Assembly: GCA_903813345.2 (NCBI GenBank)
Contig: CAIIXF020000011.1
Location: forward strand, 21,747,754 to 21,811,753
Direction of reading: 5' to 3'
DNA length: 64,000 nucleotides
From: Owenia fusiformis
Taxonomy: Eukaryota > Annelida > Polychaeta > Sabellida > Oweniidae
Positions 47,225 through 59,175 of this stretch are shown here, piece after piece; position 1 is the stretch's first letter; each line of letters begins with the position of its first letter. A program made the translations under genes and the position numbers. A model generated the notes under the pieces. It saw only the letters and a program-made list of their open reading frames with translations, searched no databases and was not told the DNA's origin.

Positions 47225-49990
47225 TCAAACCATGTGTTGAGAAATATCCGCGTATGTACCATCTTCCCACATCTTATCCGGGAGACCAGGCTGGAATGTG
47301 TCGTCATGTTCAATGGTTGGGGTGGCTTTGTTTGATGTACGTTTATCTGTATTGTTTTTAGGTAAAACGGCTGCATATGTTGTTTCTACTCCGGGATTTG
47401 CCTGTGGACTTGTCACATCAGTTGGTTTTTTGTTGACAGAGGCGTACATATTGTCATCAGCGAACCATACCTTATTTGGACTGAGGGGTTTTGGATGCTT
47501 ATAACCACTTTCGTTCTTATTGTTAATTCCCTTTGCGGCTAGTATTTCGCCCGTCTCTGTATCAAACACAGGGTTAATAGGTTCCTTTGCAGCATGCTCG
47601 TTCATTTCCACGTCTTCTGTATTAAGCATAGAGTTAATATCTGGTTTCGGGAGTAATTTTGGCTTCTCCCTTGAAAGTGTATTTGCATAAAGATGAAACT
47701 GTTCATTATTATAAGCTGCAGAATGATCAACAGGCAGAGATTTTTGTGAATCACCAGTCTGTAAATTCTCAACGGCACTGTAATCATCAATGATCTCTGG
47801 ATTGCTATCATTGCGGATTCCCTTTGCTTCATCTCCGATTGTCGCATAGCTGTCTTTATGATCATCGTAAGTGAGATCTGTCACACATTTAGTGTTGTGT
47901 TGCGTCGATAGTGCAATGTCTTTCTCATTGTTTTTGTCATACTCAAAAGTATCGTTCATGTATACATTGTGCTCAGATTCCCGATTTGGGCTTTTCGATC
48001 CGAGTCTCTTTTTTCTGAAAATAAGAGTTAAGCCCGGTATACACCAATGGGGCAAAATCCCACTTGCCCCATCGAGTCCCATCTTGCCCCATCGAATCCC
48101 AATTTGCCCCATCGAATCCCACGAAGTCCCATGGGACCTTGATGACTTTGCCCCATCGTGCCCCATGGAGTCCCATCAAGCCCCATGGAGTCCCATCAAA
48201 TCCCACCGTGCCCCATTGGTGTATGTCGGGCTTCACACAACACGTCATATGATCGAAAATCCCACGATGCCCCATGGAAACTCCATGGGACTTCGTGGGA
48301 TTTTGCCCCATCTTGCCCCATCGAGTCCCACCGAGTCCCACGTGGGACTTCATGGGACCTCGTGGGACTCGATGGGGCAAGATGGGGCAAAATCCCACTG
48401 AGTCCCATGGAGTCCCACGGACTTCATGGGGCAAAATCCCAAAAGGTCCCACGAGGTCCCACGCAATGTTAAGTCTATGGAGGTCCCAACTTGCCCCATT
48501 GGTGTATACCGGGCTTTATAGTGGCACGATAAGTACAAAGATGTCTCCCTTGAACTTTGGCATATTAGATTTCTTTAAGCAAACATTCACTCTAATAATT
48601 GTATGTCTCGTCAAATAAAAGTCTTTTCACTTCATGGGGTTTTAAATACGTTTTACAATGAAATGCTTGATATGGAAGTCAGTCTGACCTGAATCAAAAC
48701 ATTTAACGAAAGAAGTAGACGCTTGTATAGATTAAGTAATAAAAAGAACTTCTGCTTCTTCGAAATGGAATGAAGAAATCAGTATTACCTTCTGCACAAA
48801 AAAATCACCATGACAACTAGCCCCGTAGATACTGCTGCTCCGAGAACGATTCCTACAATTATGCCTACGAGTGTGCCTAAAAATTAGAAGTAGAAAAATA
48901 TAAAGATTGTGAAAGCAAATGCCTCGCCAAGCTATTAGTCTTCGTGTTTATATATGAAATTGAATTCTATTTCGACAGATTTAATATCAATAACTTAGAA
49001 ATTGACCCGAAAGTTTATCTTGAACAAATGACGTGTGAAGCCTTCTAACCTTTTGGCGGATCACCCAATACACCGTTGGTTGACTCGCTGTTGTTACCAT
49101 CTGTTGTCATTCTTTCAGTTCCATCGGGCGTGATGCCATGTTGTGGAGGAGGAGGAGTTGGTTCTTGGGCAATTGAGGAAATATTCTTATCTGTGGTCAT
49201 TTGTGGTGTAGGATCAGGTTTGCTTTGTGTGACTTTATGTTCTAAGCATGTATATCTCAGATTATTTCCCTCAGAATCTGCAATGAATGCACCCTCCAAA
49301 CTATGTCATGATGAATCATATATTTTTGAAATTGTAAAAATGGCAGGTGGATGATTAAAGAAATCATATGAAAGGAGGATAAAGTGGCGACTTATTTGAC
49401 AATACAAACTGAGGTGTACTCACTCTTTAACAAAATGAAATACGAATTGTTGATTGTGGAATCCAAATGATCTATTTTCAGGAACACTTCAGACCATTTG
49501 CTCGTAAATATTACTTCACTGTCTGCTGATCGGTCGGATAAAGTTAGATTATTCTTGACATAGCCAGTGGCATTGAGAATTTTAAATTCTGTGAATGGTT
49601 CTTTAGAGAAGCCATCAGCTTGGATAAGAGAAAAATATATTTGCCCACTTATAGGTGTTGACGTGATGTGACATTCACATGTGAATATTGTATTTGTTGT
49701 TTTATCTGGATAGTCGAAGTTCACTATGTTAAGCTCTTTGCCTGTAGTACTCATTGTAGAACAACCACGCAAAGTAGCTTTATCTGAAACCAAAATAACG
49801 ATAATTCTTATTTTTGGCATATTTCAACAAATTCACGTGTAGAATCCATAAATCATTGAATTACTATATGAATAGTTCAACTCTATTCAAAAAATAGAAA
49901 CAAGTTCTCAAAAAGTATCTTACCTTCACATTCAGAATTCCGAAGCATCCATAATAAGAACATAAATATAATTTCTTTTTTAGGTAACAT
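47225..49990 (-). CDS. Type I membrane receptor with tyrosine-motif tail, copy A
   Basis: Five exons on the minus strand: 49924-49990, 49424-49783, 49050-49277, 48789-48876, 47225-48014 (phases 1,1,1,2), 510 residues. It has a signal peptide (KKEIIFMFLLWMLRNSEC). A beta-rich ectodomain of about 120 residues follows, with CECHITSTPISGQI and GFSKEPFTEFKILNATGY, which I do not recognise. Then come a Pro/Thr-rich stalk, one transmembrane helix (GIIVGIVLGAAVSTGLVVMVIFL) ending in basic residues, and a 260-residue cytoplasmic tail. The tail has repeated Y-x-x-hydrophobic motifs (YSAV, YANTL, YASV, YAAVL, YADI), suitable for SH2 binding or endocytosis. I infer a signalling or recognition receptor. 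It lacks the SUEL exon found in copy B. Confidence 0.85.
48031..48515. mobile_element. 485-bp Harbinger-like MITE with GTCCCA repeats, 3-bp TTA duplication
   Basis: Ends AGCCCGGTATACACCAATGG and, inverted, CCATTGGTGTATACCGGGCT. Flanked by TTA at 48028-48030 and 48516-48518. The aligned intron of copy B reads GAGTTATAATGACACG with a single TTA, an empty site. TTA/TAA duplications are characteristic of PIF/Harbinger. The body consists of scrambled TTGCCCCATCGAGTCCCA and CATGGGACTTCGTGGGA units in both orientations. It lies in the intron between the transmembrane and tail exons. Confidence 0.85.
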
Positions 49991-50395
49991 GTTTGCGAAT
50001 TAGCGTGACGGCCAAAAATGTCGTCCTTTCCCACCTAGTCTTACGTATCTTGTGTGGTGTTTTAGTTGTTATATAGTACTTTTAGTTCACCTATGTTTAT
50101 AAGGAGGCCTATTTATTCAATTAGTATTTTCAAAACCTGTGTTTACTGAACTAAAGCTCAAAAATAAAATCTAGACGTTTAAATCCTTTATATGGTGTCG
50201 TGACTTCCCTGGCAAAAAATATACATAAACAAAATATACCAGTCATACATAAGACTTAAAATATACATAAATTCTTACAATTACATTGTTTTTCATTGTG
50301 TTAATTAATGCAATTAATGCACGGCGAGATAATGCCATGTAACTGCTAATGAATTAATCCAAACGATGTTTAGAAAAATGACCTACTAAAATTAG
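49991..50395. other. Upstream region of receptor copy A
   Basis: 5' flank of the minus-strand receptor gene; presumably holds its promoter. No clear core element recognised. Similar in part to the flank of copy B above 62815. Confidence 0.4.
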
Positions 50396-50772
50396 ATCAT
50401 AAATGTTTGAGAGAACTTTGAATTTAAAAAATAAGCAATAAAATGACCAAATTGAAACAGTTTATGTAAAAGTAGAAACATTTATATTTATCCTAACTTT
50501 TGTATATTTCAGATAGTAATGTATAATGTGCAGCAAAGCTGTGGCCTTTTGTAATTTAGGGAGTTTCTGCCATGTTAATTTTTCCGAAAATAACATGGCA
50601 GAGAAGTATCAAAATATAAGAGGACACAGATATAATGACTAAACTACAAAACAAACTAAAATATACAAAAGTTAGGATAAATATAAATGTTTCTATTTTT
50701 ACATAAACTGTTACAATTTTGTCATTTTATTGCTTATTTTTTAAATTCAAAGTACTCTCAAACATTTATGAT
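50396..50772. mobile_element. 377-bp foldback element upstream of receptor copy A
   Basis: ATCATAAATGTTTGAGAG at 50396 faces its exact reverse complement ending at 50772; the inverted arms run about 115 bp. The matching flank of copy B (about 63100-63200) shows no such element. It therefore inserted after the duplication or was lost from B. Confidence 0.8.
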
Positions 50773-51059
50773 TTGACTTCAATGACTTAATTTATGAAGG
50801 TATGGAATGCAAAGTGGAAACTGAATAGGTGAACAAGGAAGTTATAAACCTTTTTCATTTCAGGTAGTTTTCGCCCTTTGAAAACATTGTGCATGTATTT
50901 ATATTGCTTTTCTATGCACATAAGATCCGATATTGAAAGAACTGAATTTGACTGGTTCTGAGATAAACAAATATTATGATTTATTCATGCATGATAATGC
51001 CAATATTTGTGTTTGCGAAATATTTGATGTTAAACTGTTCATCCAAAATTTCAGAAAAA

Positions 51060-51470
51060 TTCTCATGATATAATTTTATCGATTCGAAGACTCGTTCGCT
51101 TCGCTCATAAAATGATATCACTCAAAATGGATTGATATGCCATATTAATTATCAATGCCATACATTCGGTTGTGCCATCAGTATAGTGAACTCATATCAC
51201 TTGATATCATCTCGTTGATAAAAAATGGTATCACTTGAATCGAACGATAATCATTGAAAATACAACAGTCTATTGGTAATGGTAGTTCAATTGAAATACA
51301 TCACGTACAAGTTACTCATTAAATTATGTTCATGCACTTTAGAATGTCATAAGCTATATAACCAGGAAGGATTGGTGCCTAAGTACACATTATATTTTAT
51401 GTTTAATCAGATCGATGAGTCATTTAATTTGCATCGAAACCAGGAACATAAAAAGAAAGAATAAAATACG
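51060..51470. repeat. End of duplication copy A with GAAGACTCG(T/C)TCGCTTCGCTCAT hairpin family
   Basis: Aligns with about 63545-63900. Includes ATTGATATGCC, CACTTGATATCATCTCGTTGATAAAA and CCAGGAAGGATTGGTG. Confidence 0.7.
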
Positions 51471-52490
51471 ATGGCACTTTCGATAGCAGAGTGTCGCAAT
51501 GCATGGGCTGATTCAAGATAAAAACACATAAAGATCGCGAGCAACTTAAAACACGATTATGTACGAGAAGAATGTGCAAAATGTAAAAACACAATGACAT
51601 TGAATCTTTGTATAAACACAGTGATAATATAAATATAAATTGAATTCATCAGTTTGTGTCTGTCTTAATCCACCCTTGTGATCTGCCCTCTGTCACCAAA
51701 CATATCGCTCGAACGATTGTTTTTTTGGTTCTTGGACATTTGCTGTCCAGACACAGAGTTATATTCAAGCCCGTAGTCACTTAACCCCCCCCCCCCCTAA
51801 ACTGGCTCCAGGCCTGAGTATAGGATGAAGTATTCAGCAAGGCATTCGGAAGTGTAGGTGGTAGGTGCACAGATGAACCTGTTATAGTAGAGTCTTTAAT
51901 AAAAATCTGAAATATGTGTTGGCCCTACATTGATGTAAGTCAAAACTCCAAATAGTCTAACTCCTGGTGCGTAACCGTCTATCGGAAGTGTGGTTCCATT
52001 CATAACATCAACATGTGGTTTGACCGTTTCTATCATCATGCAAGGCTCCGTGTGGTTATAGTTGGAGAGGTTTGACGTTGATGATATGCAAATTGAACTC
52101 GTCGACACCGAAGTTTAAAAGGCCCCATATAGTTTCAACCAGTTTGGCTTACATTGTAGTTCTACCTTATGTTATCAAAATATAGGCATATTATTATGTG
52201 AATTTTTTATTTCAAAAAGTCATTTTGATCAATTTTTAAAGGTTATGCAGATCTCCAAATAAGCGATCGATGATTCACAGTCACACATATATGTAGCATT
52301 CATTCTCACGTGTGTTTTGTCAAAAGACAACTTGGTTGATAAACAAGCGAGAAATGAACTCACCCATGCATTCAGAGTGGTTCAGAGAAAAATGCATTTT
52401 AAAATTTTATTTCCCATAAAAAAACAATGGTAGAGTAATATTTAAAACAAAATATTCCTCTTTTCAACCTAATTGAACAATCAACATTGT
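51471..52490. other. Spacer between duplication copies
   Basis: About 1 kb without a gene that I can support. Holds a C-run/GCCCGTAGTCAC repeat remnant at about 51771-51825. The open stretch at 51896-52108 (-) has no family features. Confidence 0.45.
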
Positions 52491-54165
52491 CTCAATTTTA
52501 GAATGTTTTTGGCTCATGTCATTCCTTGTCATGTCTCTTTAAAGATTTTTACGATAATGTATTATTTTTCAATAAGAATGGTTACCATTCTTATTATTTG
52601 AGAAATTTAAACATTTTCCACCAATTTTTGCACTTTGAATCATGAATAACTTCACCAATTTATAACACATTGTGAATCTTTTGGGAGATATTGTATTTGA
52701 TATTGTAAGGAATAGATTGGTAGGTCAATTATAAAACTTGCTTGTAATTTTGCCACCCCCTATAGATCTGATTCTGCCTTTAATATACAATACATGTTTC
52801 AAAGATATTTTAGATTGATATCAGGGGCGTAGGAAGGTGTAAATGCAACACTACGCCAAAAATCCCGCCAAAAAATATGAAACAATTGTGTCAATATTCT
52901 ATATCAAAACGCCTATATTATGCTTGTAAAACGTCATTTTATGGTAACAGATTTTAAGCTTGCAATGTTTTTCACAACCTAAATGTGAACGGAAATACTT
53001 AAGCGATGCATTTATATGGGCGATTGGTCATACGTATAGGTTGGCGTTTCGATTTTATATGCAAGCTTTAAATCCATGATACCTTTTTAATGTGCTTTAA
53101 AACGTACGAATGATTTTCATCATTTAAAATCACCTTGGAAAGGTCTCGACACAAATCATTCTCACTTTGCAAATGTCTCGAACGATTGAGACGACCAATT
53201 TCCAAAAAACAATTAGAGATTTTTTAATCATTTTCGAATAATTGAATTAAGATATATAGTATTGTCTGATTCCATCGTGTACCGTGCAATACACTACGTA
53301 CAGATTAAAGAAACTAGTTTGATCAATTGATATAAAGAAACGCATTCGTGATCAATGAAACAAATAAACACACCTACCACAAAGGTCAAATCGAGGTCAA
53401 CGTGACTTAGGGGGTGCCAAAAATGTTATAAAACAAGAATCTATTATTTTTCAAATGAAAAAAATAGGTAATCGCTTTTCTAGAACTGAAATCAATGGAA
53501 CGTGTAATTGAATAATCAGCATTTTCAAGTTGTTTTTGTCTTTAACATCCATATTTCAAAAAGTACTACCAATAACAATTAGTGATTTAGTAAGAAAATA
53601 GATAATTGTTGACTTAACTATAATTTCGTGTCTAATGCTATGGTATCCACAAAACATTTCTTTAGGCTAGTGTGCTCGAGATTACTTTTACAATTTATGA
53701 TCAATGAGAAAATATGACTAAAGAACAACAGGAAAATTCTTTTTTATTCTCACTTTTCAACACTACGCACTGGCGTTTTGGCGTACATTGTTCCTACGCC
53801 ACTGGATATACAGTTATCTTTGAGCGGGTATGTGGTGAACACGAATTCCCAGTTTTAAGTTTTACCTTATTTCGGATAAACTCTACATATAAGCGACGAC
53901 TTGATGTCTCTAAAGTACCAGAGACGCATTATGCATAGTGCTATCTTCATTAATTTTTATCTTGAAAATAGAACATACAGTAGGTAGGAATAAGGTTTCT
54001 TCTTCTGATTACATGTAACTTGTGTCTAAGGATTTAGGAGGAGCGGGACCAAGGAATCAAAGTCGTGCAAAGCTATATATAGCGTGTGATATAATTATAT
54101 GCATCAAACTGATATAGAAACCCAAGGAATGGGCTTTATCAAACAGTCAACATCTCATGATTATG
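52491..54165. repeat. Segmental duplication copy B, left part
   Basis: Collinear with 28418-29167 and then 47060 onward. It includes the empty site of the 17.9-kb transposon (single AT at 54160-54161) and a 983-bp insertion at 52822-53804. Confidence 0.85.
52822..53804. mobile_element. 983-bp non-autonomous hAT-like element, 5-bp duplication GATAT
   Basis: Starts CAGGGGCGTAGGAA and ends TTCCTACGCCACTG (inverted CAGTGGCGTAGGAA). A second inverted pair sits just inside: CAACACTACGCCAAAAA and TTTGGCGT...GCGTAGTGTTG. Flanked by GATAT at 52817-52821 and 53805-53809. Copy A has one GATAT at 28789-28793 and no insertion. No coding signal inside. CAG...GGCGTAG ends with a 5- to 8-bp duplication suit the hAT superfamily; class assignment is tentative, the insertion itself is clear. 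Confidence 0.88.
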
Positions 54166-54321
54166 AGGGAAGGAGTAAATGATGAAACTAGAATTATTTA
54201 CTAGTTTTCTTCCTCATTCTCACTATAAATGCTCTATTAAATGGCGACGGTGAATTATAAATATCGATGTTTTACTTATCCCCTCCCCTTTCCAGTTAAA
54301 CTGTCCGGTCAATTGTGTGTC

Positions 54322-54716
54322 TCAAACCATGTGTTGAGAAATATCTGCATATGTACCATCTTCCCACATCTTATCCGGGAGACCAGGCTGGAATGTGTCG
54401 TCATGTTCAATGGTTGGGGTCGCGTTGTTCGATATACGTTTATCTGTATTGTTTTTAGGTAAAACGGCTGCATATGTGGTTTCTACTCCGGGATTTGCCT
54501 GTGGACTTGTCACATCAGTTGGTTTTTTGTTGACAGAGGCGTACATATTGTCATCAGCGAACCATACCTTATTTGGACTGAGGGGTTTTGGATGCTTATA
54601 TCCACTTTCGTTCTTATTGATAATTCCCTTTGCAGCTAGTATTTCACCAGTCTCTGTATCAAACACATGGTTAATAGGTTCCTTTGCAGCATGCACCTTC
54701 ATTTCCCCATCTTCTG
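54322..54716 (-). pseudogene. Severed C-terminal tail exon of receptor copy B
   Basis: About 130 codons, almost identical to the end of copy A's tail (KVWFADDNMYASVNKK, VETTYAAVLPKNN, DGTYADISQHMV, stop at 54322-54324). It is separated from the rest of its exon by the 5.3-kb insertion at 54717-60005. The frame is intact up to the junction, so the break looks recent. Without splicing across the insertion it cannot be translated as part of the receptor. Confidence 0.88.
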
Positions 54717-55928
54717 ACGTGTCGCAAAAAGGTGGCGCATTTGTTTTTTAGGGGTATCGCGTGAATGTAACTTTGATTCCCCGGATTCTAAAATAATATT
54801 CTAATTAAAGTTGTATATCATTTTAAAGCTGTTTCGATGAAGTTTTTAGATCAACTACACTCCGTTCACAATTCTTGCGCGTTCTTTTTTAAAAAAGAGT
54901 TTTTTACCAAAACATCTGGCAAATATTCCCTGTCGACGCGTTACATTTTGAATTATTTTTCGTCTTTAAACGCTCATAACTCAAACAATATATGACTATT
55001 ATACTTATTTTTCGTCTTGATAAAGGTAGATAGAAGTTTTATTTCAAAGGATGAATTTTAGTAAGCGTCCCATATTGTGACGTCATAGAGTTTGAAAAAT
55101 AGAATCTGTTGACAGCGACCTTTTCTGCCCATTTTTTTGTTCCTTCAACTTTTCAGGTGTACATTAAACAAAAAATACGAGATCAATTTTTAATAAATCA
55201 TACATGATTATTTTGCTCCTAAACTCTAGTTTATTAATAAATAGTTGATTTTAGTAGTTACAGAAACGAGAGTTCTGACGCACCTTTAACATTGAGTCCT
55301 ATGGGGAGGGACACGATTTTTCATAGTACCCTCCCTAACATGGGCTCCAATGGGGAGGGACATCTGTGAGCCTCCCTGAGCTCGGGAGGCACATACGGGG
55401 ACCCCACCCCTCCCCCCTCGGCGTGGTGGCGTGTACATATTTCGGGAATCTCGGGCCCTAAGGTAACGGACGCCCTACCCCACGTTTGTACGTTTACTGT
55501 AAGGATACTATTCGAATTCCCGCCAAAAACAATAAATCGATAAACCAGTACGCGTCGTAAATGTCACTGCCTTATTTATAAAGTGCGGCCCAGGCGGATT
55601 ATCGATTACCTATCAACCAGGCGTTTCGTACTCGCGAGGTCTTATCGTTTTAAGGTCATCCAGCTGTCAGTTTACGAAACAAATTACTCTGGACTGTACT
55701 TTAAAGTGCGGACCTAGCTCGATTATCGATTATCAATCAACCATCCATCAACTTTAATTAGTGTAACGTCCTTCATCGATTTAAGATCATACCGTTTAAT
55801 GGATGTTACATTTGGTTGGGATAAATATTTATTTGCTAATTCGTCAACACACTTCTTTTCAAAATACATCAACTATAATACATATTTACATTATAACATT
55901 CAAAATTCTTCATTGAATCATACACAAA

Positions 55929-57026
55929 TTACAAAGGTATTAAATCGGAATCTTTAACCCACGAATCAAACTTTTTTGGCCAATATTGCCAACGCACTAA
56001 ATGTTCCCGTTGCCCTCGTCTAGTTCGTGTTTTCAAGATTTTTTCTACTTTCCAAATATCATCTTCATTCGCTTGTACTCTTTGAAGCTCCGATTGGTAA
56101 AAAGTACCCTTAATGTCTTCATTTTGAAAATCATTTAAACGATATAATGGGAGGCCCTGCCTAATAAAACGTTTCGTTACTTTAAAAATTTCCCCTGTCC
56201 AATGTTGGTCGTATTCTCTACTAAAAACATGTCTCGACTGGGTAATTCTTACCAGAGCTCCAATGGGGAATTTAAAGATGTGATTAGATTTGGTTTTAAC
56301 GATAGTTGATTTAGGATAATACATCCGCCACCAAATAACCAATTCATCGTCTTTAGATACATTTTTAGGAGCCATTTTTATACCCCTATGCCAAGTGGCG
56401 TTATAACTCTTCACAAAGTTTTGTAAATTGTCTATAAATCTATGGTTCTGTTTGTACGTGATATACCTCATTATTTTAGTCTTTAACGTCTTTATCAATC
56501 TTTCTGCATAGTTGGCCTTGGGGGTATTACCCGTAACAAAATGGCGGACTCCCCATCTATTCAACAATGTTTGTACAACCTTAGCGCGGAATTCTTGACC
56601 TTTGTCCGTCCTAGTGACATCTGGTTGTCGACCTTCTTTCAATATATCATCGAAAGCCTCCGCCACTGCCTTTCCAGTTTTGGAGTGTAGCGGTCTAACC
56701 CAGGCAAAGCGAGACATAATGTCAATCGCAACCAGGATATACTTTATCCCGTCATTCTGCGATGATATATTAGAGACATCCATAAGATCTGCATCCCATT
56801 GTTCGTCAATATGCGAGACATATACTTTGTTACGAGCGAATCGTTTCTTATAAGGTCTCTGTAGGCCATAAGCTTCTTGATTGTCCAGCCATTTCTTTAT
56901 CTGATAACGGGACAGCTGGTATTTCCCATCATTTAGTACAGCTCTATAGAGTTTGTCTGGTCCAGCAAAGGCTCCAGAATTTCGACTGTCAAAGTATAAT
57001 TTCTTTAAATAGTCTTGATATGCCAT
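55929..57026 (-). CDS. Polinton-type integrase
   Basis: Single uninterrupted frame of 365 residues, start at 57026. A central retroviral-type integrase core is seen: Asp in DEQWDADLMDVS (about residue 80), Asp in VTRTDKGQEF and Glu in TPKANYAERLIKTLK, with about 33 residues between the last two. The C-terminus (HLVRWQYWPKKFDSWVKDSDL) is a chromodomain-like segment, as known in Polinton and chromovirus integrases. It would cut and join the element's ends. Catalytic residues are all present and there is no frame damage, so activity is possible. It is encoded on the same strand as the ATPase gene, with about 60 bases between them. Confidence 0.92.
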   Translation of the reverse strand: MAYQDYLKKLYFDSRNSGAFAGPDKLYRAVLNDGKYQLSRYQIKKWLDNQEAYGLQRPYKKRFARNKVYVSHIDEQWDADLMDVSNISSQNDGIKYILVAIDIMSRFAWVRPLHSKTGKAVAEAFDDILKEGRQPDVTRTDKGQEFRAKVVQTLLNRWGVRHFVTGNTPKANYAERLIKTLKTKIMRYITYKQNHRFIDNLQNFVKSYNATWHRGIKMAPKNVSKDDELVIWWRMYYPKSTIVKTKSNHIFKFPIGALVRITQSRHVFSREYDQHWTGEIFKVTKRFIRQGLPLYRLNDFQNEDIKGTFYQSELQRVQANEDDIWKVEKILKTRTRRGQREHLVRWQYWPKKFDSWVKDSDLIPL

Positions 57027-57085
57027 CTTACACTGTCGGAATCTGACTCCTTAATGACGATCTCTCTTTAAATTGCTAATATTTA

Positions 57086-58676
57086 TCACTCAGTGCTTGA
57101 TTCAACAGCCTCGTTTTCGGATTCACTCTGTTCTTCCTCGGAGCTACTTTCCTGGTCTGTATCCTCTATAAAGACCTCATCAAACTTGTGTTTGTTTTTT
57201 AAAAGTGTCTTCCTAATGGCTAAGTTCACAGAGACACCCCTCCTCATCATATTATTTATTGAATCAATTATATTTCTGTGTAACGCATTGTCTTTTACAT
57301 CAACCGTTAGCTTGACGAATTGTTTATATCCTTTCATAAATTCTTCCTTATTCTTTGACAATAGTTTATTATCTGCCTTTTCTACAGCCTCTGTCTTATC
57401 CATCCCTCTATCCATATACTCATCCACTTTACGTCGGTGGTCTTCCTCATTCTGTCTTATAGACCACTTCTTTAAGAATGCAAATGTTTCATTTGCTTTC
57501 AAATCACCATCATCGTCATCAACGTCATTGTCTTTGTCTTGAGGAATCTTCTCCTCAATATTTTGGGTAGATTGGGTCCTCATCCTCTTGGGTAGTGGTC
57601 CCTGATCTTGACACCACTTTTTTATATGCCTCTGTAAGTCGTGAATGCTATCAAATACTAAACCACAGTCATCACAGGATACCATGCTGTCTTCTCGAAA
57701 TTCACGTTCCATGTAAGGGTAGTTCTTAACATCACTACTATTTATAAATGTTGTCGTCGGATAGTCAACTTCTGAAATACCCTGTCTTTCAAGTAAGTGT
57801 TTTGAATCATTCATTGGTTCCTTGAAGTTGCGGGAATCGTGATGACTTTCAAATTCAACTTCACTTTTAGTAAAGGCATTTGGTTTCAATCTGCTGTGCT
57901 CCGAAGTTTCTTGCTTCAGATCAAGAAGCAGGTAACCATAGGGTCGACTAGTTGCGTTGGTATATGCTCTGACCAACTTGTTTCCATTTCCGGGGTACAT
58001 CTGCCTCGATAAGAATGCCACCTGTTGGCGATCTCTCGGGTTATTAAACAGTATCATATAGTGAGAGTTTAAGCTCATCGATCTATTCATTTTTCCTTGA
58101 TGATACATATTCTGGAGTAGGCATATCACAGACAGATTTCGATGGTGACTGCCTTTGCTATAGAGATCACATATCCGTTGATCATTTGTTGCCTCATTCA
58201 TAAGATCATCGAGAAGTATCAAAGTAGGAACTGAAGTGTCAAGGTATCTTGAATCATCAATATCCTCTGGTATTCCCTTCACAAATTCCAAATGTGGGTA
58301 TTTTCTTAGCTCTTCGTAGGCAGGCTGCCATTGACCATAACACCAGATGATTCTTCTAGGAATTGGGGATATATACCGTTCAACATTTTTGATCAAGTGC
58401 TTCATAAGCCAGGTCTTCCCCGACGATGTTGGTCCGGCTGAAAATACAACAAAAAAATTTTTTTTTAATAAATTGACATGCTCTCTTTCTATATTTAGAA
58501 ACCTATCAGACTTTTAATTTCAACATGTCCATGCCTATACCTGCTATCATAGTAAACGGATGTTTCAGCATAACATCAGACTGATGCATTTTTTCTCCAT
58601 GAAACTTATTCATATGCCTTGATAGGTTATCACCTCTCGTAAAATTCACACTACACTCAGAACAATTGAAAGACAT
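57086..58676 (-). CDS. Zinc-finger FtsK/A32-like ATPase of the mini-Polinton
   Basis: Two exons on the minus strand: 58541-58676 and 57086-58437 (phase 1), 495 residues. Exon 1 encodes a C2H2 finger (CSECSVNF...HMNKFH) and exon 2 starts at the Walker A motif GPTSSGKT. Walker B is LILLDDLM, and NPRDRQQVAFLSRQMYPGN follows, as in the genome-packaging ATPases of Polintons and related large DNA viruses. The C-terminal half adds a second finger (CDDCGLVF...HIKKWC) and a long charged acidic segment. Polinton ATPases are usually much shorter, so the flanking fingers and tail are additions. Without capsid genes a packaging role is doubtful; DNA binding at transposon ends is an inference. Confidence 0.85.
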
Positions 58677-58845
58677 GTTGTCTGTTCAAGATCTATCAGT
58701 AAAATGACTCAAAACATGGACAACTTAAAATATATAAGAATATTCTAATGTGCAGTATTGTGATTGGTTCAAAATGTGTCAATTAAGATCAATTGTAAAC
58801 ATAAACAGGCATTTATGACATTATAAACTATTGAATATTAAAGTA

Positions 58846-59175
58846 AAGGGAGGGGAGGAGGTTTGGAAGATGGAGAAGAGACAGGAGGAGGTTGGGTGGA
58901 AGTAGGAGGAGGTATGAGGTAAGGAGGAGGTAGGGAGGAGGTGGGAGGAGGTAAGGAAGAGGTTTGAGGAGGTAAGGAGGAGGTAATGATGAGGTAGGGA
59001 GGAGGTGGGAGGAGGTAAGGAGGAAGCGGGAGGAGGTAGAGAGGAGGTGGGAGAAGGTAAGGAAGAGGTGGGAAGAGGTAAGGAGGATATAGGGAGGAGG
59101 TAATGATGAGGTAGGGAGGAGGCGGGGGGGAGGTAAGGAGGAGGTAAGGAGGAAGTGGGAGGAGGTAGGGAAAAG
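58846..59175 (+). repeat. G-rich (GGAGGAGGTA)n-like array
   Basis: About 330 bases of GGAGGAGGTAAGG, GGGAGGAGGTGGGA and variants with almost no C on the plus strand. It lies upstream of the ATPase gene inside the mini-Polinton. The density of G-runs could form G-quadruplexes. Confidence 0.9.

Noticed and set aside
47871-48618. Several overlapping open frames rich in SHGVP/PHRVP words
   Set aside because: They come from the GTCCCA/GCCCCAT words of the MITE at 48031-48515, which is a clean insertion in an intron.
51896-52108. Minus-strand open stretch of 70 codons
   Set aside because: No family features, no supporting splice sites, and it lies in the spacer between duplication copies.
57093-57542. 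149-codon plus-strand open frame
   Set aside because: Antisense shadow of the acidic, low-complexity C-terminal part of the zinc-finger ATPase gene.
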